In this document: one piece after another, positions 54,219-63,745 of the stretch
How positions within the stretch are numbered: position 1 is the first letter of the stretch
Layout: every line of letters begins with the position of its first letter
Translations under genes and position numbers: made by a program
Notes under the pieces: generated by a model
What the model was told of the DNA's origin: nothing
The model's input: only the letters and a program-made list of their open reading frames with translations
The model's database searches: none
Assembly (NCBI GenBank): GCA_050874585.1
Contig: JBNMKZ010000007.1
Location: 1 to 64,000, forward strand
Source: UBA1067 sp050874585
Lineage (GTDB): Bacteria > Verrucomicrobiota > Kiritimatiellia > RFP12 > UBA1067
DNA: 64,000 bases
Direction: 5' to 3'

Positions 54219-54572
54219 TGGTGGAGGTGAGGGGAGTCGAACCCCTGTCCGAAACAGCTCCGACCAAACTTCTACGCGTGTAGTGGGCCTTTCATCTCGA
54301 ACCAGGTATGCCGACACACGGGCTTATCCCAGTCCAACCGTTCGATTCGGCTCCCTGCAGCGGGCGAGCGGAGCTCCCTGCAGCGAGGCCAACTGAATTA
54401 TGCCTTACCGCTTAGTTGACGTCGGCGGCTCGACATCGGGGCCGTTAATTAGGCCGCGAGAGCGTAATCGTTGTTCGCAATTACAGTTTGTTCCCGTTTT
54501 TTAACGTGGCCAACGAGAATCCACGACGCGCGATCTGACCTCGGCATATCCCGTCGAAACCGGATCACCCCC
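54219..54572 (-). ncRNA. ssrA: tmRNA
   Basis: This 354-base tmRNA rescues stalled ribosomes. The 5' end GGGGGTGATCCGGTTTCGAC is characteristic. The 3' end has a T arm (AGGGG-TTCGACT-CCCCT), then CACCTCC paired with the 5' end, then ACCA. The tag reading frame is GCG AAC AAC GAT TAC GCT CTC GCG GCC TAA (54478 down to 54449), giving the tag ANNDYALAA. TATAAT lies upstream (54590-54595). A GAGCTCCCTGCAG-type duplicate near 54345-54385 lies in the pseudoknot region. Confidence 0.95.
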
Positions 54573-55421
54573 AAAAGGGCTTGTGCGGATATTATACCAA
54601 AAAACCGCTTGCTCGGGGGCTTGCGCGGCGGCTCGCCCGAGAGGAGGGCCACCCACAGGCACCACGCGGCAGATGGTTTTGCCGCGCCTGCCGCCCGGCA
54701 GGCCATCGAAACTGCCGCGCTCGCGCCTACAGAACGCCTGCAAAATGGTGGACAAGGCCCACAACGGGCGGAAGTGAGGATCGGGTGGGGCGCGACGAAC
54801 TCGACCAGGGTGGCCACGCGCCCCCGCGCCGTCGGCCGTCAGCCGAGCACCCGCCCCGGCGCGGGTCAGCACGGTTGCCGGCGGCACGGGGGCACCGAGA
54901 CAAGGCTCTCACTCGCGACACTTCGCGCGCGCCCTCTCGCCCGAGGCGAAGGACAAGCGCGGCAAAGCGCGCAAGAGGAGACACCCGGCCCGGCGAGGGC
55001 ATGCCGCTACGCTCCCATAACCGAATAATTCGTGCATTAAACGCAAGATTCCATGAATCAAACGGCTTCGCGGCGGATGCCGATGGGAACGATCCCAACG
55101 CGGCATGGGCAAGTGCCGCGCCTCCCGTGCCCATCAGCGGCAGACTTACTCATGAGTAAATCAAAACTTACTCATGAGTAAGTCTAAAGTTACTCATAGA
55201 GTAAGTTTTCTTCCGATGGGCACGGCAATTTCGCACCGTCCGCATCTCCCAAACGGACGGCAGGCGGAGGCATCTCCCGTCCTGGGCTCTTCGCACCTCC
55301 GTTCGCGGCACTTCTGGGGGTTCATGTCCGCATCGTTTTTGCCGCGCTTACGCTCTGCATCTCGCGGAAACGCTCGACTTTCTCATCGCTGCCCGCGTCC
55401 TGTCGCAGGGGCTATAAGAGT
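54573..55421. repeat. Repeat-rich intergenic region between ssrA and recD2
   Basis: No gene is recognised in 849 bp. The terminator-promoter unit (54590-54650) repeats the 48.2-kb one, with TATAAT for ssrA. At 54673-54748 lies part of the dispersed GC-rich repeat (TTTTGCCGCGCCTGC, then GCGCCTACAGAACGCCTGC). The palindromic cassette is at 55126-55223. The remaining DNA has no clear structure, and open frames there look incidental. Confidence 0.5.
55126..55223. repeat. Palindromic cassette, copy 2 (matches 12395-12491)
   Basis: The layout is the same as copy 1: GTGCCCATCAG and CGATGGGCAC at the ends, with three ACTTACT/AGTAAGT palindromes inside. The second palindrome has centre CATG here but GCC in copy 1, and arms still pair. 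The third has one extra base, so the long hairpin is slightly imperfect. Confidence 0.6.
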
Positions 55422-57647
55422 CTAAACGGATGCAGTCCCCTTCGCCAGGGTCTGAAGGCGTTCGGCCAGTCCCGTGCGGCGCTCACGGACGGTGTTCGTC
55501 TTGATGGCCTGGTCAACCGCATACGGTACGCCCATCAGCAGCACGAGCTTGCGTCCCCGCGTAATCGCCGTATAAAGGAGGTTGCGCTGAAGCATGACAT
55601 AATGCTGGGTATGGATGATGACGATGACCGCCGGGTATTCGCTCCCCTGCGACTTGTGGATGGTCATCGCATAGGCGAGGACGAGCTCGTCCAAGTCGCC
55701 CGCCTCGTACTTAACGGGCCGCCCGTCGAATGTGACGATCAACGACCGGGACTCCGCATCAACGCCCTTGACGAACCCGACATCCCCATTGTAGACATCC
55801 TTATCATAGTTGTTGCGAAGCTGCATGACACGGTCGCCGACGCGGAAGGTCGTTCCACCGCGAATGAGTGCCGGGCCAGTCGGATTGAGTGCCTTCTGGA
55901 TTTCCACGTTCAGGTTCTCCGTCCCGAGCATATTCCGCCGCATGGGCGTCAACACCTGCACATCCTGAAGGGGATCCATTCCAAACTTGCGCGGGATGCG
56001 CGTCGTCATGAACTCAATCGCCCGCTGAACGCAGAGGGCCGGATCCTCAATGCGCATGAAATAGAAGTCCGTCTCACCCGAACGTACCTCAAGGGGTTCA
56101 CCCGCATTGACGTGGTGGGCATTCGTCACAATGAGTCCGGACGAATCCTGCCGGAAGATGAACTCAAGGCGCGTCGAGGCGATGACACCCGACTTAATCA
56201 AGTCCCCAAGGACGCTCCCGGCTCCGACGCTCGGCAACTGATCCGTGTCGCCGACCCAAACGACGACGGCCGTATCGGGGAGGGCCGAAAGCAAGTCCGC
56301 CGCAAGGCCGATGTCAATCATCGACGTCTCGTCAAAGATAAAGACATCCCCTTCCAGGCGATTGTCCGCGTCAAAGGTGAAGCGGTTCGTCACGGGATTC
56401 CACTTGAGCAGGCGATGAATCGTCTGGGCGGGCGCTCCCACGCTTTCCGTCATGCGCTTGGCGGCGCGTCCCGTGGGGGCGGCCAGGGTCACGCGAAGCC
56501 CCCGCCTGCCATAAATCTCGACGAGCGCTCGGATAATCGTCGTCTTGCCGACACCCGGTCCACCCGTGATGATCGAAAACTTGCTGGAAAGCGAACGCTC
56601 CAAGGCCTGACGCTGTTTGACGGCCAGGGTGAACCCGGCCCGCGACTCCCACCAGTCGATGGCCTTCTCGACATCAAGGTCGCGAAACGCATGCGGCGTC
56701 TTGAGAATCGCCTGCACCCGACCGGCCGTGCGACGCTCGCTGAAGAACAGCGTCTTCGGGTAAATGCGGCGCGGCGATTCCGACCCGTCGACGATGACGC
56801 GCCGCTCGGCAATCTCCGCCTCAAGGGCCGTGCCGAGCACCTCAACCGGAATGCCCGTTAGCTCGTTGCCCTTCACAAGCAGTTCGTTCTCGTATGTCCA
56901 GCAATGGCCGCCGTCCTCGGCCTCCTTTGCAAGGGCATAGGAAATCGTCGCCCGGGCACGCAGCTGCGAATCTTTCGCAATGCCGACCGAAAGCGCAATA
57001 CGGTCGGCCGTCGCAAAGCCGATGCCCCAAATGTCGTGGCACAGCTTGTAGGGGTCGGCCTTCACAATCGCTATCGCGTCCGGACCGTACTTGCGGACAA
57101 TCTTCGTCATCTTCGTGATGCTGATGCCATACGTCTGCCCGAAAATCATGTTCTCGCGCATCGTCTCATTCGCGTGCCAGCTTTCCCGAATTTGAGCAAT
57201 CTTCGCCGCGCCAAGCTTCGGCACCTCGCGCAAGCGCGCCGATTGCGTCGAGAGGACGGTCAGCGTATTCTCACCGAATGTCTCGACGATGCGCTTGGCC
57301 AGCACCTTGCCAATGCCGCGAATCAGCCCCGAAGCGAGATACCGCTCGATTCCCGCCAGCGTCTTCGGGGCCATGCAGGTAATCCGTTCGGCCTTGAACT
57401 GCCGCCCATGCACCCTGTCCGTCACCCACTGTCCCTCGGCACGGATATCCTCACCCTCCCAGACGGCCTGCGTCTTGCCAACAACCGTAATCTCGTTCAA
57501 CCGACGCAACGCATAGCCGGACGGAAGTTCGACATGCAGGACAGTATAGCCGTTCTCGTCGTTATGGAAGACGACGGAGCGGATAGTCCCCTCAACGGCC
57601 TCCTGTTCGGGCCGGGCCCCATCCGACGACTCCTTGCGCACATCCAT
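55422..57647 (-). CDS. recD2: RecD2-type DNA helicase
   Basis: This is 741 residues, as usual for RecD2. An N-terminal OB-like domain (EGTIRSVVFHNDENGYTVLHVEL) and helix-hairpin-helix region (GIERYLASGLIRGIGKVLAKRIVETFG) precede the SF1 helicase core: Walker A SIITGGPGVGKTT, FDETSMIDIGLAADLL (motif II), VGDTDQLPSVGAGSVLGDLI and the C-terminal AMTIHKSQGSEYPAV and YTAITRG motifs. It unwinds DNA 5' to 3' in repair. It is 12 bp downstream of the TPR gene. Confidence 0.93.
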   Translation of the reverse strand: MDVRKESSDGARPEQEAVEGTIRSVVFHNDENGYTVLHVELPSGYALRRLNEITVVGKTQAVWEGEDIRAEGQWVTDRVHGRQFKAERITCMAPKTLAGIERYLASGLIRGIGKVLAKRIVETFGENTLTVLSTQSARLREVPKLGAAKIAQIRESWHANETMRENMIFGQTYGISITKMTKIVRKYGPDAIAIVKADPYKLCHDIWGIGFATADRIALSVGIAKDSQLRARATISYALAKEAEDGGHCWTYENELLVKGNELTGIPVEVLGTALEAEIAERRVIVDGSESPRRIYPKTLFFSERRTAGRVQAILKTPHAFRDLDVEKAIDWWESRAGFTLAVKQRQALERSLSSKFSIITGGPGVGKTTIIRALVEIYGRRGLRVTLAAPTGRAAKRMTESVGAPAQTIHRLLKWNPVTNRFTFDADNRLEGDVFIFDETSMIDIGLAADLLSALPDTAVVVWVGDTDQLPSVGAGSVLGDLIKSGVIASTRLEFIFRQDSSGLIVTNAHHVNAGEPLEVRSGETDFYFMRIEDPALCVQRAIEFMTTRIPRKFGMDPLQDVQVLTPMRRNMLGTENLNVEIQKALNPTGPALIRGGTTFRVGDRVMQLRNNYDKDVYNGDVGFVKGVDAESRSLIVTFDGRPVKYEAGDLDELVLAYAMTIHKSQGSEYPAVIVIIHTQHYVMLQRNLLYTAITRGRKLVLLMGVPYAVDQAIKTNTVRERRTGLAERLQTLAKGTASV

Positions 57648-57659
57648 CTTACGACACCG

Positions 57660-58769
57660 TCACTTATGCACCCGACGGGCGGACAACAATTGCTTGGCGC
57701 GGGCCTGAGCCGTCTTGGCCAAGTCCTTGCGCCCCAGGCTCTCCATGCACTTCGCAAAACGCAGGATGGGTACGGGGTCGTTCGGGAAGATTCGCCCAAT
57801 CGTCTCGTAGCACCGTGCGGCCATTGAGAAATTGGCGACCCGCTCAAATGTCTGCGCATTAACGCGAAGATGCGAGATGCGTTCGACCAGCATGGTATCC
57901 TGCGGATTGCGGAGCGCGGCCCGCGCCCAGGCGGCAATGGCCTCGTCCTCCTTGCCCTCATCCGCCGCGAGATTGCCCTCCAAGACGACGCGGCGCACAA
58001 TCTGCGCCGTGCGGATATCCGCCAGCACCATGTCCCGAATGTCCGACTCGACATCCGACGCATCAAACCAGTCGAACGGAGGAACCTCGCGCATGACGAA
58101 ATTGTCGGCCCGTACGCGTGCGTCCGTTCCATTGAAGGCCGGCAGAACCTCCTCAACCGTTCCCACGTAATTGGCGAGGAGGTCGGTAATCGAATCGCAC
58201 TCGGCTCGCGCCAGATCCTCGAAAAGGCCCTCGCGGGCAAAGGCATCCATCATATCCCCAAGTTTGAGCGGCGACTTGCCCAGGCGACCTGTCAGAATCC
58301 AGTCGTTCGCCCCCGGCATCCACAGGTGCCGCGCATCCCCGGGATGTCCCTCAAGAATCTGTCGGAAGGATGAGGCAAGCAAATCCCGTGCATCGACGCA
58401 ACGGACATAAAGAACGCCCTCGACGGTCTTGCGACCAAAAGGCCGCGCATCCCGATCGCCGGCAAAGAAGACGATGTCGCCCGCCTTTGGGGACATGCGG
58501 CCCTCAGCAACCTCAAGTCCCGCATGGGCAAAAGGCTCCCGATAGTCCGCCGCCCGATCGCCCAGCAGAATGACGCGCCCGGCCGATGGGTGCTCCACCA
58601 GCGAAATGACCGCTGAAACGACGCGAACGGCTTCACAGGCCTTCTGCTCGCGGCGAATGTCCTCCGTGCGCGTCTTATCCCGCGAGACATAGAGGAGCGT
58701 TCCAACGACCAAAGCCGCCAGTACACCCAAGATAATCAAACCAAGAATTCCGCGTCGCTTCATCTTCAT
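57660..58769 (-). CDS. Membrane-anchored TPR-containing protein of unknown function
   Basis: This is about 369 residues. A single N-terminal membrane anchor (GILGLIILGVLAALVVGTLLYV) is followed by a region of about 200 residues with Rossmann-like strands (GRVILLGDRAADYREPF, GDIVFFAGDRD). A C-terminal TPR-like helical region follows (DEAIAAWARAALRNPQDTMLVERIS, FSMAARCYETIGRIFPNDPVPILRFAKCMES). The start overlaps waaA by 4 bp. The middle part is faintly like spermine synthase-type membrane proteins, but I cannot assign an activity. Confidence 0.75.
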   Translation of the reverse strand: MKMKRRGILGLIILGVLAALVVGTLLYVSRDKTRTEDIRREQKACEAVRVVSAVISLVEHPSAGRVILLGDRAADYREPFAHAGLEVAEGRMSPKAGDIVFFAGDRDARPFGRKTVEGVLYVRCVDARDLLASSFRQILEGHPGDARHLWMPGANDWILTGRLGKSPLKLGDMMDAFAREGLFEDLARAECDSITDLLANYVGTVEEVLPAFNGTDARVRADNFVMREVPPFDWFDASDVESDIRDMVLADIRTAQIVRRVVLEGNLAADEGKEDEAIAAWARAALRNPQDTMLVERISHLRVNAQTFERVANFSMAARCYETIGRIFPNDPVPILRFAKCMESLGRKDLAKTAQARAKQLLSARRVHK

Positions 58770-60064
58770 TGAATGGCCTCCCGAATCTCCGCCACGCACC
58801 GGGGTACGACACCCGTCCGGCGACGGACGGCCGCCGCCGCCCGCTCGCCCAACTGCCGCGCCGCCGCATCATCCGACAGCAGGCGATGGATCTCCCGTCC
58901 AAGCTGCGCCTCGTCGGACACCTGAAGAATCGCCGCGCCGTCCAACAGGTCGCTCATGACGGGACGGAAATTCTCCGTATACGGTCCGACCAGCGTCGGC
59001 TTACCGCAGAGACAGGGTTCAATCATGTTCTGGCTGCCGTGTGCACAGAGCGACTTCCCGACGAAGACGACGGAGGCGATGCCGTAAAGTCCCATCAGTT
59101 CGCCCGTCGTGTCGGCCAGGTAGACGCGCACACCCGTGCTCGCCGCCGCACCACCGCTTTCGCCGCGACTGCGCCGTACGCAAGTAAAGCCGGTCTTTAC
59201 GATATGCTCCTCAATGGCATCCGCCTTCTCGAAGTGACGCGGCGCAATGACCAGCGCGGTCGGCGGAACATCGGAATCGTGAAGCAAGGCCGAATAAAGG
59301 CGAAGCAAAACCTCGTCCTCGCCCGGCCAGGTGGAACCGCCGAGGAGAATTCGCGTCCCTTCGGCCGGTGAAATCCACTTGCGCAACTCCTCCTCCTTGG
59401 AGGGATTTCGCTTCGCCACGTCGAACTTGAAACTCCCCGTCACCTCGATTCGGTCGGCGGGCGCACCCGCCGCCACAAGCCGCCGCGAATCCAGTTCCGA
59501 CTGGGCGAAAATGCGCGTCAATGACGAAAAGACATCGCCAAACCACGCCCGCGCCAAGCGATAGCGCGGCGCACTGCGGTCGCTCACACGTGCATTAATC
59601 AGGAAGATTGGAATGGCGCGCTTCTTCGCCGCACGAATGAACACGGGCCAGATTTCGCTTTCGGTCAGCACGAGGGCTCGCGGCCGCACCGTCAGGAGCG
59701 CACTTTTCACGAAGTTTGGGAAATCCAACGGATTGTAGATGAGCACGTCTCCCGGTGCGACCTCACGCTCCGCCATCTTCCACCCCGTGGAACTCGTCGT
59801 CGAGAAGCAGAAGCGAACGGACGGCTCGACCCTGCGCCATTCGCGCATCAGCTGCCCGGCAACCTGAACCTCGCCAACGGATACGGCGTGAATCCACACA
59901 CGCCCACCCTCCAAAAGGGCGCGGCGAATGTCGCTCGGATAAAGGGCGAAACGGTCGCCCATCCGCGCACGATAACCGCCGCGCCGTAGCATACGGAGCA
60001 AAAAGCCCGGCAGGAGAAACGGGAAGACCAGCGCAAAAAGCGCGTTATAGACGAGCCACTTCAC
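58766..60064 (-). CDS. waaA: KDO transferase (3-deoxy-D-manno-octulosonic acid transferase)
   Basis: This is 432 residues. It adds KDO to lipid A precursor at the inner membrane face. An N-terminal membrane anchor (YNALFALVFPFLLPGFLL) is followed by WIHAVSVGEVQVAGQLMREW with the catalytic Glu, TESEIWPVFIRAA, and the C-terminal CMP-KDO site VFVGKSLCAHGSQNMIEPCLCGKP. It acts after kdsA (20.5 kb). It overlaps both neighbours by 4 bp. Confidence 0.95.
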   Translation of the reverse strand: MKWLVYNALFALVFPFLLPGFLLRMLRRGGYRARMGDRFALYPSDIRRALLEGGRVWIHAVSVGEVQVAGQLMREWRRVEPSVRFCFSTTSSTGWKMAEREVAPGDVLIYNPLDFPNFVKSALLTVRPRALVLTESEIWPVFIRAAKKRAIPIFLINARVSDRSAPRYRLARAWFGDVFSSLTRIFAQSELDSRRLVAAGAPADRIEVTGSFKFDVAKRNPSKEEELRKWISPAEGTRILLGGSTWPGEDEVLLRLYSALLHDSDVPPTALVIAPRHFEKADAIEEHIVKTGFTCVRRSRGESGGAAASTGVRVYLADTTGELMGLYGIASVVFVGKSLCAHGSQNMIEPCLCGKPTLVGPYTENFRPVMSDLLDGAAILQVSDEAQLGREIHRLLSDDAAARQLGERAAAAVRRRTGVVPRCVAEIREAIQ

Positions 60065-60693
60065 GCCTTCAACGTCCCAAAAGGTGAAAGAACCGTCCCC
60101 GGCGCAACATCCTTTAGAACGGGCGTTCCGCAGGCCACGCTCGCCCCTGCGCCAACCTTCATGCCGGGAGCCGTACAGCTGTTCGTGCCCATGAAGGCGT
60201 GGTCGCCAATGACCGTATGCCCCGAAAGCGAAACGCCCGGGCAGATGTTGGCAAAATCCCCGACCACCGAATCGTGCCCGACACCGGCGCGTGCGTTGAT
60301 GATGACGAACTTGCCAATGTCCGTACCAACCGACACGACGGCCTCGGCCGCAATGTACGTCCCGTGACGGAATTCGGTCGTCGGCGAGACCTGCGCCGAC
60401 GGGTCGATGAACGCCGGGAAGTCGTGCCCGCGCAACTGCCGGTAGATCTTCTCACGGATTGCGTTGTTGCCAACGGCAACGAAGACGGACGCACCGGGAA
60501 AGTCGCGGGAAGCCTTCGCAGGGGTTCCCAATAACGGGTAGCCCTCAAAGTTCCCCGAGGCCTTCGCAGGGTCGTCGTCGGCAAAGCCAACCACATTCCA
60601 CATTGGCTCCGGCAGCGCGGCATTGATGCGCTCAACCGTCCAAACCGCCTCGCGGCCAAAGCCGCCCGCACCGACAATGAATAAGTCTCTCAT
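60061..60693 (-). CDS. Sugar O/N-acetyltransferase of the PglD/NeuD type
   Basis: This is 210 residues. A Rossmann-like N-terminus (RDLFIVGAGGFGREAVWTVERIN) binds the sugar nucleotide. Left-handed beta-helix hexapeptide repeats follow (AQVSPTTEFRHGTYIAAEAVVSVGTDIG, CPGVSLSGHTVIGDHAFMGTNSC). His residues in RAGVGHDSVVGDFANI fit the catalytic His of PglD. It overlaps the sugar-phosphate transferase gene by 4 bp, so both likely act in one glycan pathway. Confidence 0.88.
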   Translation of the reverse strand: MRDLFIVGAGGFGREAVWTVERINAALPEPMWNVVGFADDDPAKASGNFEGYPLLGTPAKASRDFPGASVFVAVGNNAIREKIYRQLRGHDFPAFIDPSAQVSPTTEFRHGTYIAAEAVVSVGTDIGKFVIINARAGVGHDSVVGDFANICPGVSLSGHTVIGDHAFMGTNSCTAPGMKVGAGASVACGTPVLKDVAPGTVLSPFGTLKA

Positions 60694-61274
60694 TTTCGTT
60701 CTCCTTGTTCACCCGTGAACTCGTACATTGTATCACACCCGGCATGGTTAATGCCAGTGCGCCGAAAAAGCCTGCCAATCGTCAGAAGGACAATCCGTGC
60801 ATCCAGGGCAAGCGACCGATGGTCGACATACCACACATCCATCCGCAGTTTCGTCGGCCAGTCGAGGGCATTGCGTCCGCTCACTTGCGCCCACCCCGTC
60901 AGTCCGGGGCGGACCTCGTGCCGCCGCGCCTGCTCGGCCGAATAGCGCGGCAGATAGCGCACGGGCAAGGGACGCGGCCCAACAAGTGACATTTGGCCGG
61001 AAAGGATGTGCAGAAGTTGCGGCAACTCATCCAAGGATGTCGCCCGCAGGAACCGGCCAAGGCGCGTCAGCCGCTCGGCATCCGTCCCCGCCCCCCCGCG
61101 CATTGTGCGGAACTTCAGAAAGCGAAACGGTGCGCCCCCCAACCCCGCTCGTTCCGAGACGTACAGAATCGGACGACCGTCCACAACCCAAATGAGTCCG
61201 GCGACAATCAGCCCGAGCACACCCCACAGGGGAAACGCGAGGAGAACAATCAGGATGTCGAGCGTCCGCTTCAT
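60690..61274 (-). CDS. Undecaprenyl-phosphate sugar phosphotransferase (PglC-like)
   Basis: This is 194 residues, the small monotopic form. A membrane re-entrant helix (DILIVLLAFPLWGVLGLIVAGLIWVV) is followed by KFRTMRGG, LGRFLRATSLDELPQLLHILSGQMSLVGPRPLPVRY with the catalytic Asp-Glu, and RPGLTGWAQVSGRNAL. It starts a lipid-linked glycan by moving a phosphosugar onto undecaprenyl phosphate. Partner genes are the PglD-like enzyme and the glycosyltransferases at 48.4-51.2 kb, though these lie apart. Confidence 0.93.
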   Translation of the reverse strand: MKRTLDILIVLLAFPLWGVLGLIVAGLIWVVDGRPILYVSERAGLGGAPFRFLKFRTMRGGAGTDAERLTRLGRFLRATSLDELPQLLHILSGQMSLVGPRPLPVRYLPRYSAEQARRHEVRPGLTGWAQVSGRNALDWPTKLRMDVWYVDHRSLALDARIVLLTIGRLFRRTGINHAGCDTMYEFTGEQGERK

Positions 61275-62569
61275 GACGGTGTCGCCTCCACCGTCTCGAC
61301 CCGGGCACCCAAACGGCCGCGCCCGAGGCGGACGGAAATCGCATCCCCGGCCGTGAGCGCGGTCGAATCCCTCACGATTTCCCCACGCGAATCGGTCACA
61401 AGTGCATACCCCCGCTCAAGAACCCCATAGGGCGAGAGCATCTGCAACTTCGCCTTTGCGTGCCCGAAGCGAGCCTCCGCCCGTGAAAGCGACAGCCTGA
61501 ACGAAGGCTCCAACCGTCCGCGAAGATTGTTCAGCCGACTGCCCGCCTGAGTGGCGGCGAGTCGCAGGGCGGGGACCAACCGACCGTCGGCACGTGCCAG
61601 TCGGGACTGTGCACGCTCCCCAGCGGATGACAGCTGCGCAAGAAGTGCCGCGCCGAGATGGTCGACATGTTGGGCGTACCACTCGCCTCGCGCACGGAGC
61701 GAGGCCAAGAGCCCTTCCGCGCCGGACGCAATGCGCGTACGCAAATCATTCAGAAGCGGCACGGCTATCTCCGCCGCGATGGATGGCGTCCCGGCGCGGC
61801 AATCGGCCGCAAAGTCACAGAGGGTGTAGTCCGTCTCGTGCCCCACGGCCGAGATGGTTGGAATTCGTGAAGAAGCGAGCGCACGAACAAGCGACTCGTC
61901 ATTGAAGCAGAACAAATCCTCAAAACTGCCGCCGCCACGCGCCAGAATGAGGAGGTCGGGAATCCAGTCCGTCAGGCCATTGAAGTAGGCGATACCCGCA
62001 ATGAGCGTCTTCGGAGCCTCGTCCCCCTGCACAAGCGACGGGTAAAGCCGAATCTCAAGATTGGGGAACCGCCGCGTCAGGACGGTGCACATATCATGGA
62101 TGACGGCCCCGGCCTCGCTCGTCACAATGGCAATACGACGCGGCAGAAAAGGCAACTTACGCTTTCGCGACGAGTCGAACAGACCCTCCGCCGTAAGTTT
62201 CTCCTTCAACTCAAGGTACTGCCGCATCAGGTCGCCTTCGCCCACCAGTTTCGCCGCAAGGACGACAAGCTGATAATTGCCGCGCTGGGGATAGACGCTA
62301 ACATTGCCGTAGACGAGAACCTTCGCGCCATCCCGCAACTTTGCCAAAATCCCCGGATGCTTCTGCTCGCACCGCCTGAGTGCCGAGTCAAACATCACAG
62401 CCTGAATCTGCGCCCCCGAATCCTTGAGCGTAAAGTAGGCATGACCCGAAGGATAGCGCTTCCAGCCGCCGATTTCCGCCTCGACGGTAATCTTGGAGAA
62501 CCGCCCCTCAAGCGTCTGCTTCAGGCGCAGGGTCAGAGATGAGACGGTATAGGCGGGTGCTTCGGCCAT
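61271..62569 (-). CDS. xseA: Exodeoxyribonuclease VII large subunit
   Basis: This is 432 residues. An N-terminal OB fold (YTVSSLTLRLKQTLEGRFSKITVEAEIGGWKRYPSGHAYFTLKD) is followed by the nuclease core: LPFLPRRIAIVTSEAGAVIHD, ILARGGGSFEDLFCFNDE and TISAVGHETDYTLCDFAADCRAGTPSIAAE. A helical region and a C-terminal strand domain (LERGYALVTDSRGEIVRDS) complete it. It degrades single-stranded DNA. xseB, the small subunit, is not seen next to it. Confidence 0.95.
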   Translation of the reverse strand: MAEAPAYTVSSLTLRLKQTLEGRFSKITVEAEIGGWKRYPSGHAYFTLKDSGAQIQAVMFDSALRRCEQKHPGILAKLRDGAKVLVYGNVSVYPQRGNYQLVVLAAKLVGEGDLMRQYLELKEKLTAEGLFDSSRKRKLPFLPRRIAIVTSEAGAVIHDMCTVLTRRFPNLEIRLYPSLVQGDEAPKTLIAGIAYFNGLTDWIPDLLILARGGGSFEDLFCFNDESLVRALASSRIPTISAVGHETDYTLCDFAADCRAGTPSIAAEIAVPLLNDLRTRIASGAEGLLASLRARGEWYAQHVDHLGAALLAQLSSAGERAQSRLARADGRLVPALRLAATQAGSRLNNLRGRLEPSFRLSLSRAEARFGHAKAKLQMLSPYGVLERGYALVTDSRGEIVRDSTALTAGDAISVRLGRGRLGARVETVEATPS

Positions 62570-62575
62570 GGCTGA

Positions 62576-63739
62576 CTACTTCATCAAGACGGACGGTCGC
62601 AATGTCCGCTTTCGGTCCTGGTAGGCATGAATGCCAACGGAGAGAATCGTTCCCACGGCAAAAAAAGCACTGAGGAGGTTCGTCCCTCCGTAGCTGAAGA
62701 ACGGAAGCGCCATACCCTTCGTCGGCAGGGCCTCGCAGACGACACCTATGTTGAAGGTCGCCTGAAAGAAGATGATGAATGTCATGCCCATGACCAGATA
62801 ACGGCCCAAGCGGTCGGAGGCATGGCTTGCAATGTAGACGGCAAGCGCAAAAAACGCCAAAAAGAGGAAAATGACGGCAATCGAGAAGAATAACCCGAGT
62901 TCCTCAGCCCCAATGGCAAAGATGAAATCCGTATGCGCCTCGGGGAGGTAGTACTGCTTCTGCATGGACTCATTGAGACCGACGCCCCAAATGCCACCGT
63001 TTTTGATGGCCACGAGGGCCATCCGCGCCTGGTGGGCGGCATTCCGCGCCGCGACATCCATCGTTTCCGCCGCGCCGGCATCCGTCGTCCCCCCGCCCAA
63101 GAAGGCCATAATTCGGGCCATACGGTTGCGGTTCATCATTAGCTTCACCCCAATGCCGGCCAGTCCAAGAAGAATCAAGGGGGCCATGTGCAAAATGCGA
63201 ACACCCGCAAGAAACATGACAAGCAAACCCGCAAACGCAAGGACGACCGTTGAACCAAAGTCCGTCTCAAACAGAATGGGGAGGGCCAGCACGCCGATAA
63301 TCAGGAACGAGCAAAGAGCCCCCCGCTTGAACAGCTCCACGCGCCAACCCGAACGATCGAGCCAGACCGAAAGCGCAATCACGACGAACAGCTTGGCAAG
63401 TTCGCTTGGCTGAAGGCGCAGGGGGCCGAGTGCAATCCAGCGGTACGAGCCGTTGATTTTCGGGAAGGCAAAGACGGCCAGCAGCAGAATAAAGACGACC
63501 ACATAGCCGAAGACCACGAGTCCCCAGTTCTCGCGCCACTTCCGATAGTCAAACCAAGCCGTAAGAACGGCGATGACGAGACCGACGCCCAAATAGGCGA
63601 ACTGGCGCTTCATGAAGAAGTAGGCATCCTTGTGCAAGCGGATGCCGTTCGCCTCGCTCGCGCTTGACAAAACGACAAGGCCCAGCGCCACGAGTGCCGC
63701 GACAACCAGGCCGAATGCAAATAGTGCGGACTTGCGCAC
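62576..63739 (-). CDS. ftsW: FtsW/RodA-family peptidoglycan polymerase
   Basis: This is 387 residues with about ten membrane segments. SEDS-family motifs are seen: FPKINGSYRWIALGPLRLQPSELAKL, NRMARIMAFLGG, VGLNESMQKQYYLPEAHTDFIFAIGAEELG and LPTKGMALPFFSYGGTNLL. The start codon is GTG at 63739. It polymerises glycan strands for division or elongation. FtsW is preferred over RodA from the LPEAHTDFIF loop, but this is not certain. The LysM gene is 6 bp upstream. Confidence 0.9.
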   Translation of the reverse strand: MRKSALFAFGLVVAALVALGLVVLSSASEANGIRLHKDAYFFMKRQFAYLGVGLVIAVLTAWFDYRKWRENWGLVVFGYVVVFILLLAVFAFPKINGSYRWIALGPLRLQPSELAKLFVVIALSVWLDRSGWRVELFKRGALCSFLIIGVLALPILFETDFGSTVVLAFAGLLVMFLAGVRILHMAPLILLGLAGIGVKLMMNRNRMARIMAFLGGGTTDAGAAETMDVAARNAAHQARMALVAIKNGGIWGVGLNESMQKQYYLPEAHTDFIFAIGAEELGLFFSIAVIFLFLAFFALAVYIASHASDRLGRYLVMGMTFIIFFQATFNIGVVCEALPTKGMALPFFSYGGTNLLSAFFAVGTILSVGIHAYQDRKRTLRPSVLMK

Positions 63740-63745
63740 TGTCAG

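Noticed and set aside
54581..55159. Open frames of 60-190 codons between ssrA and recD2
   Set aside because: They fall in repeat DNA, overlap each other on both strands and have biased Arg/Ala/Pro composition with no start signals.
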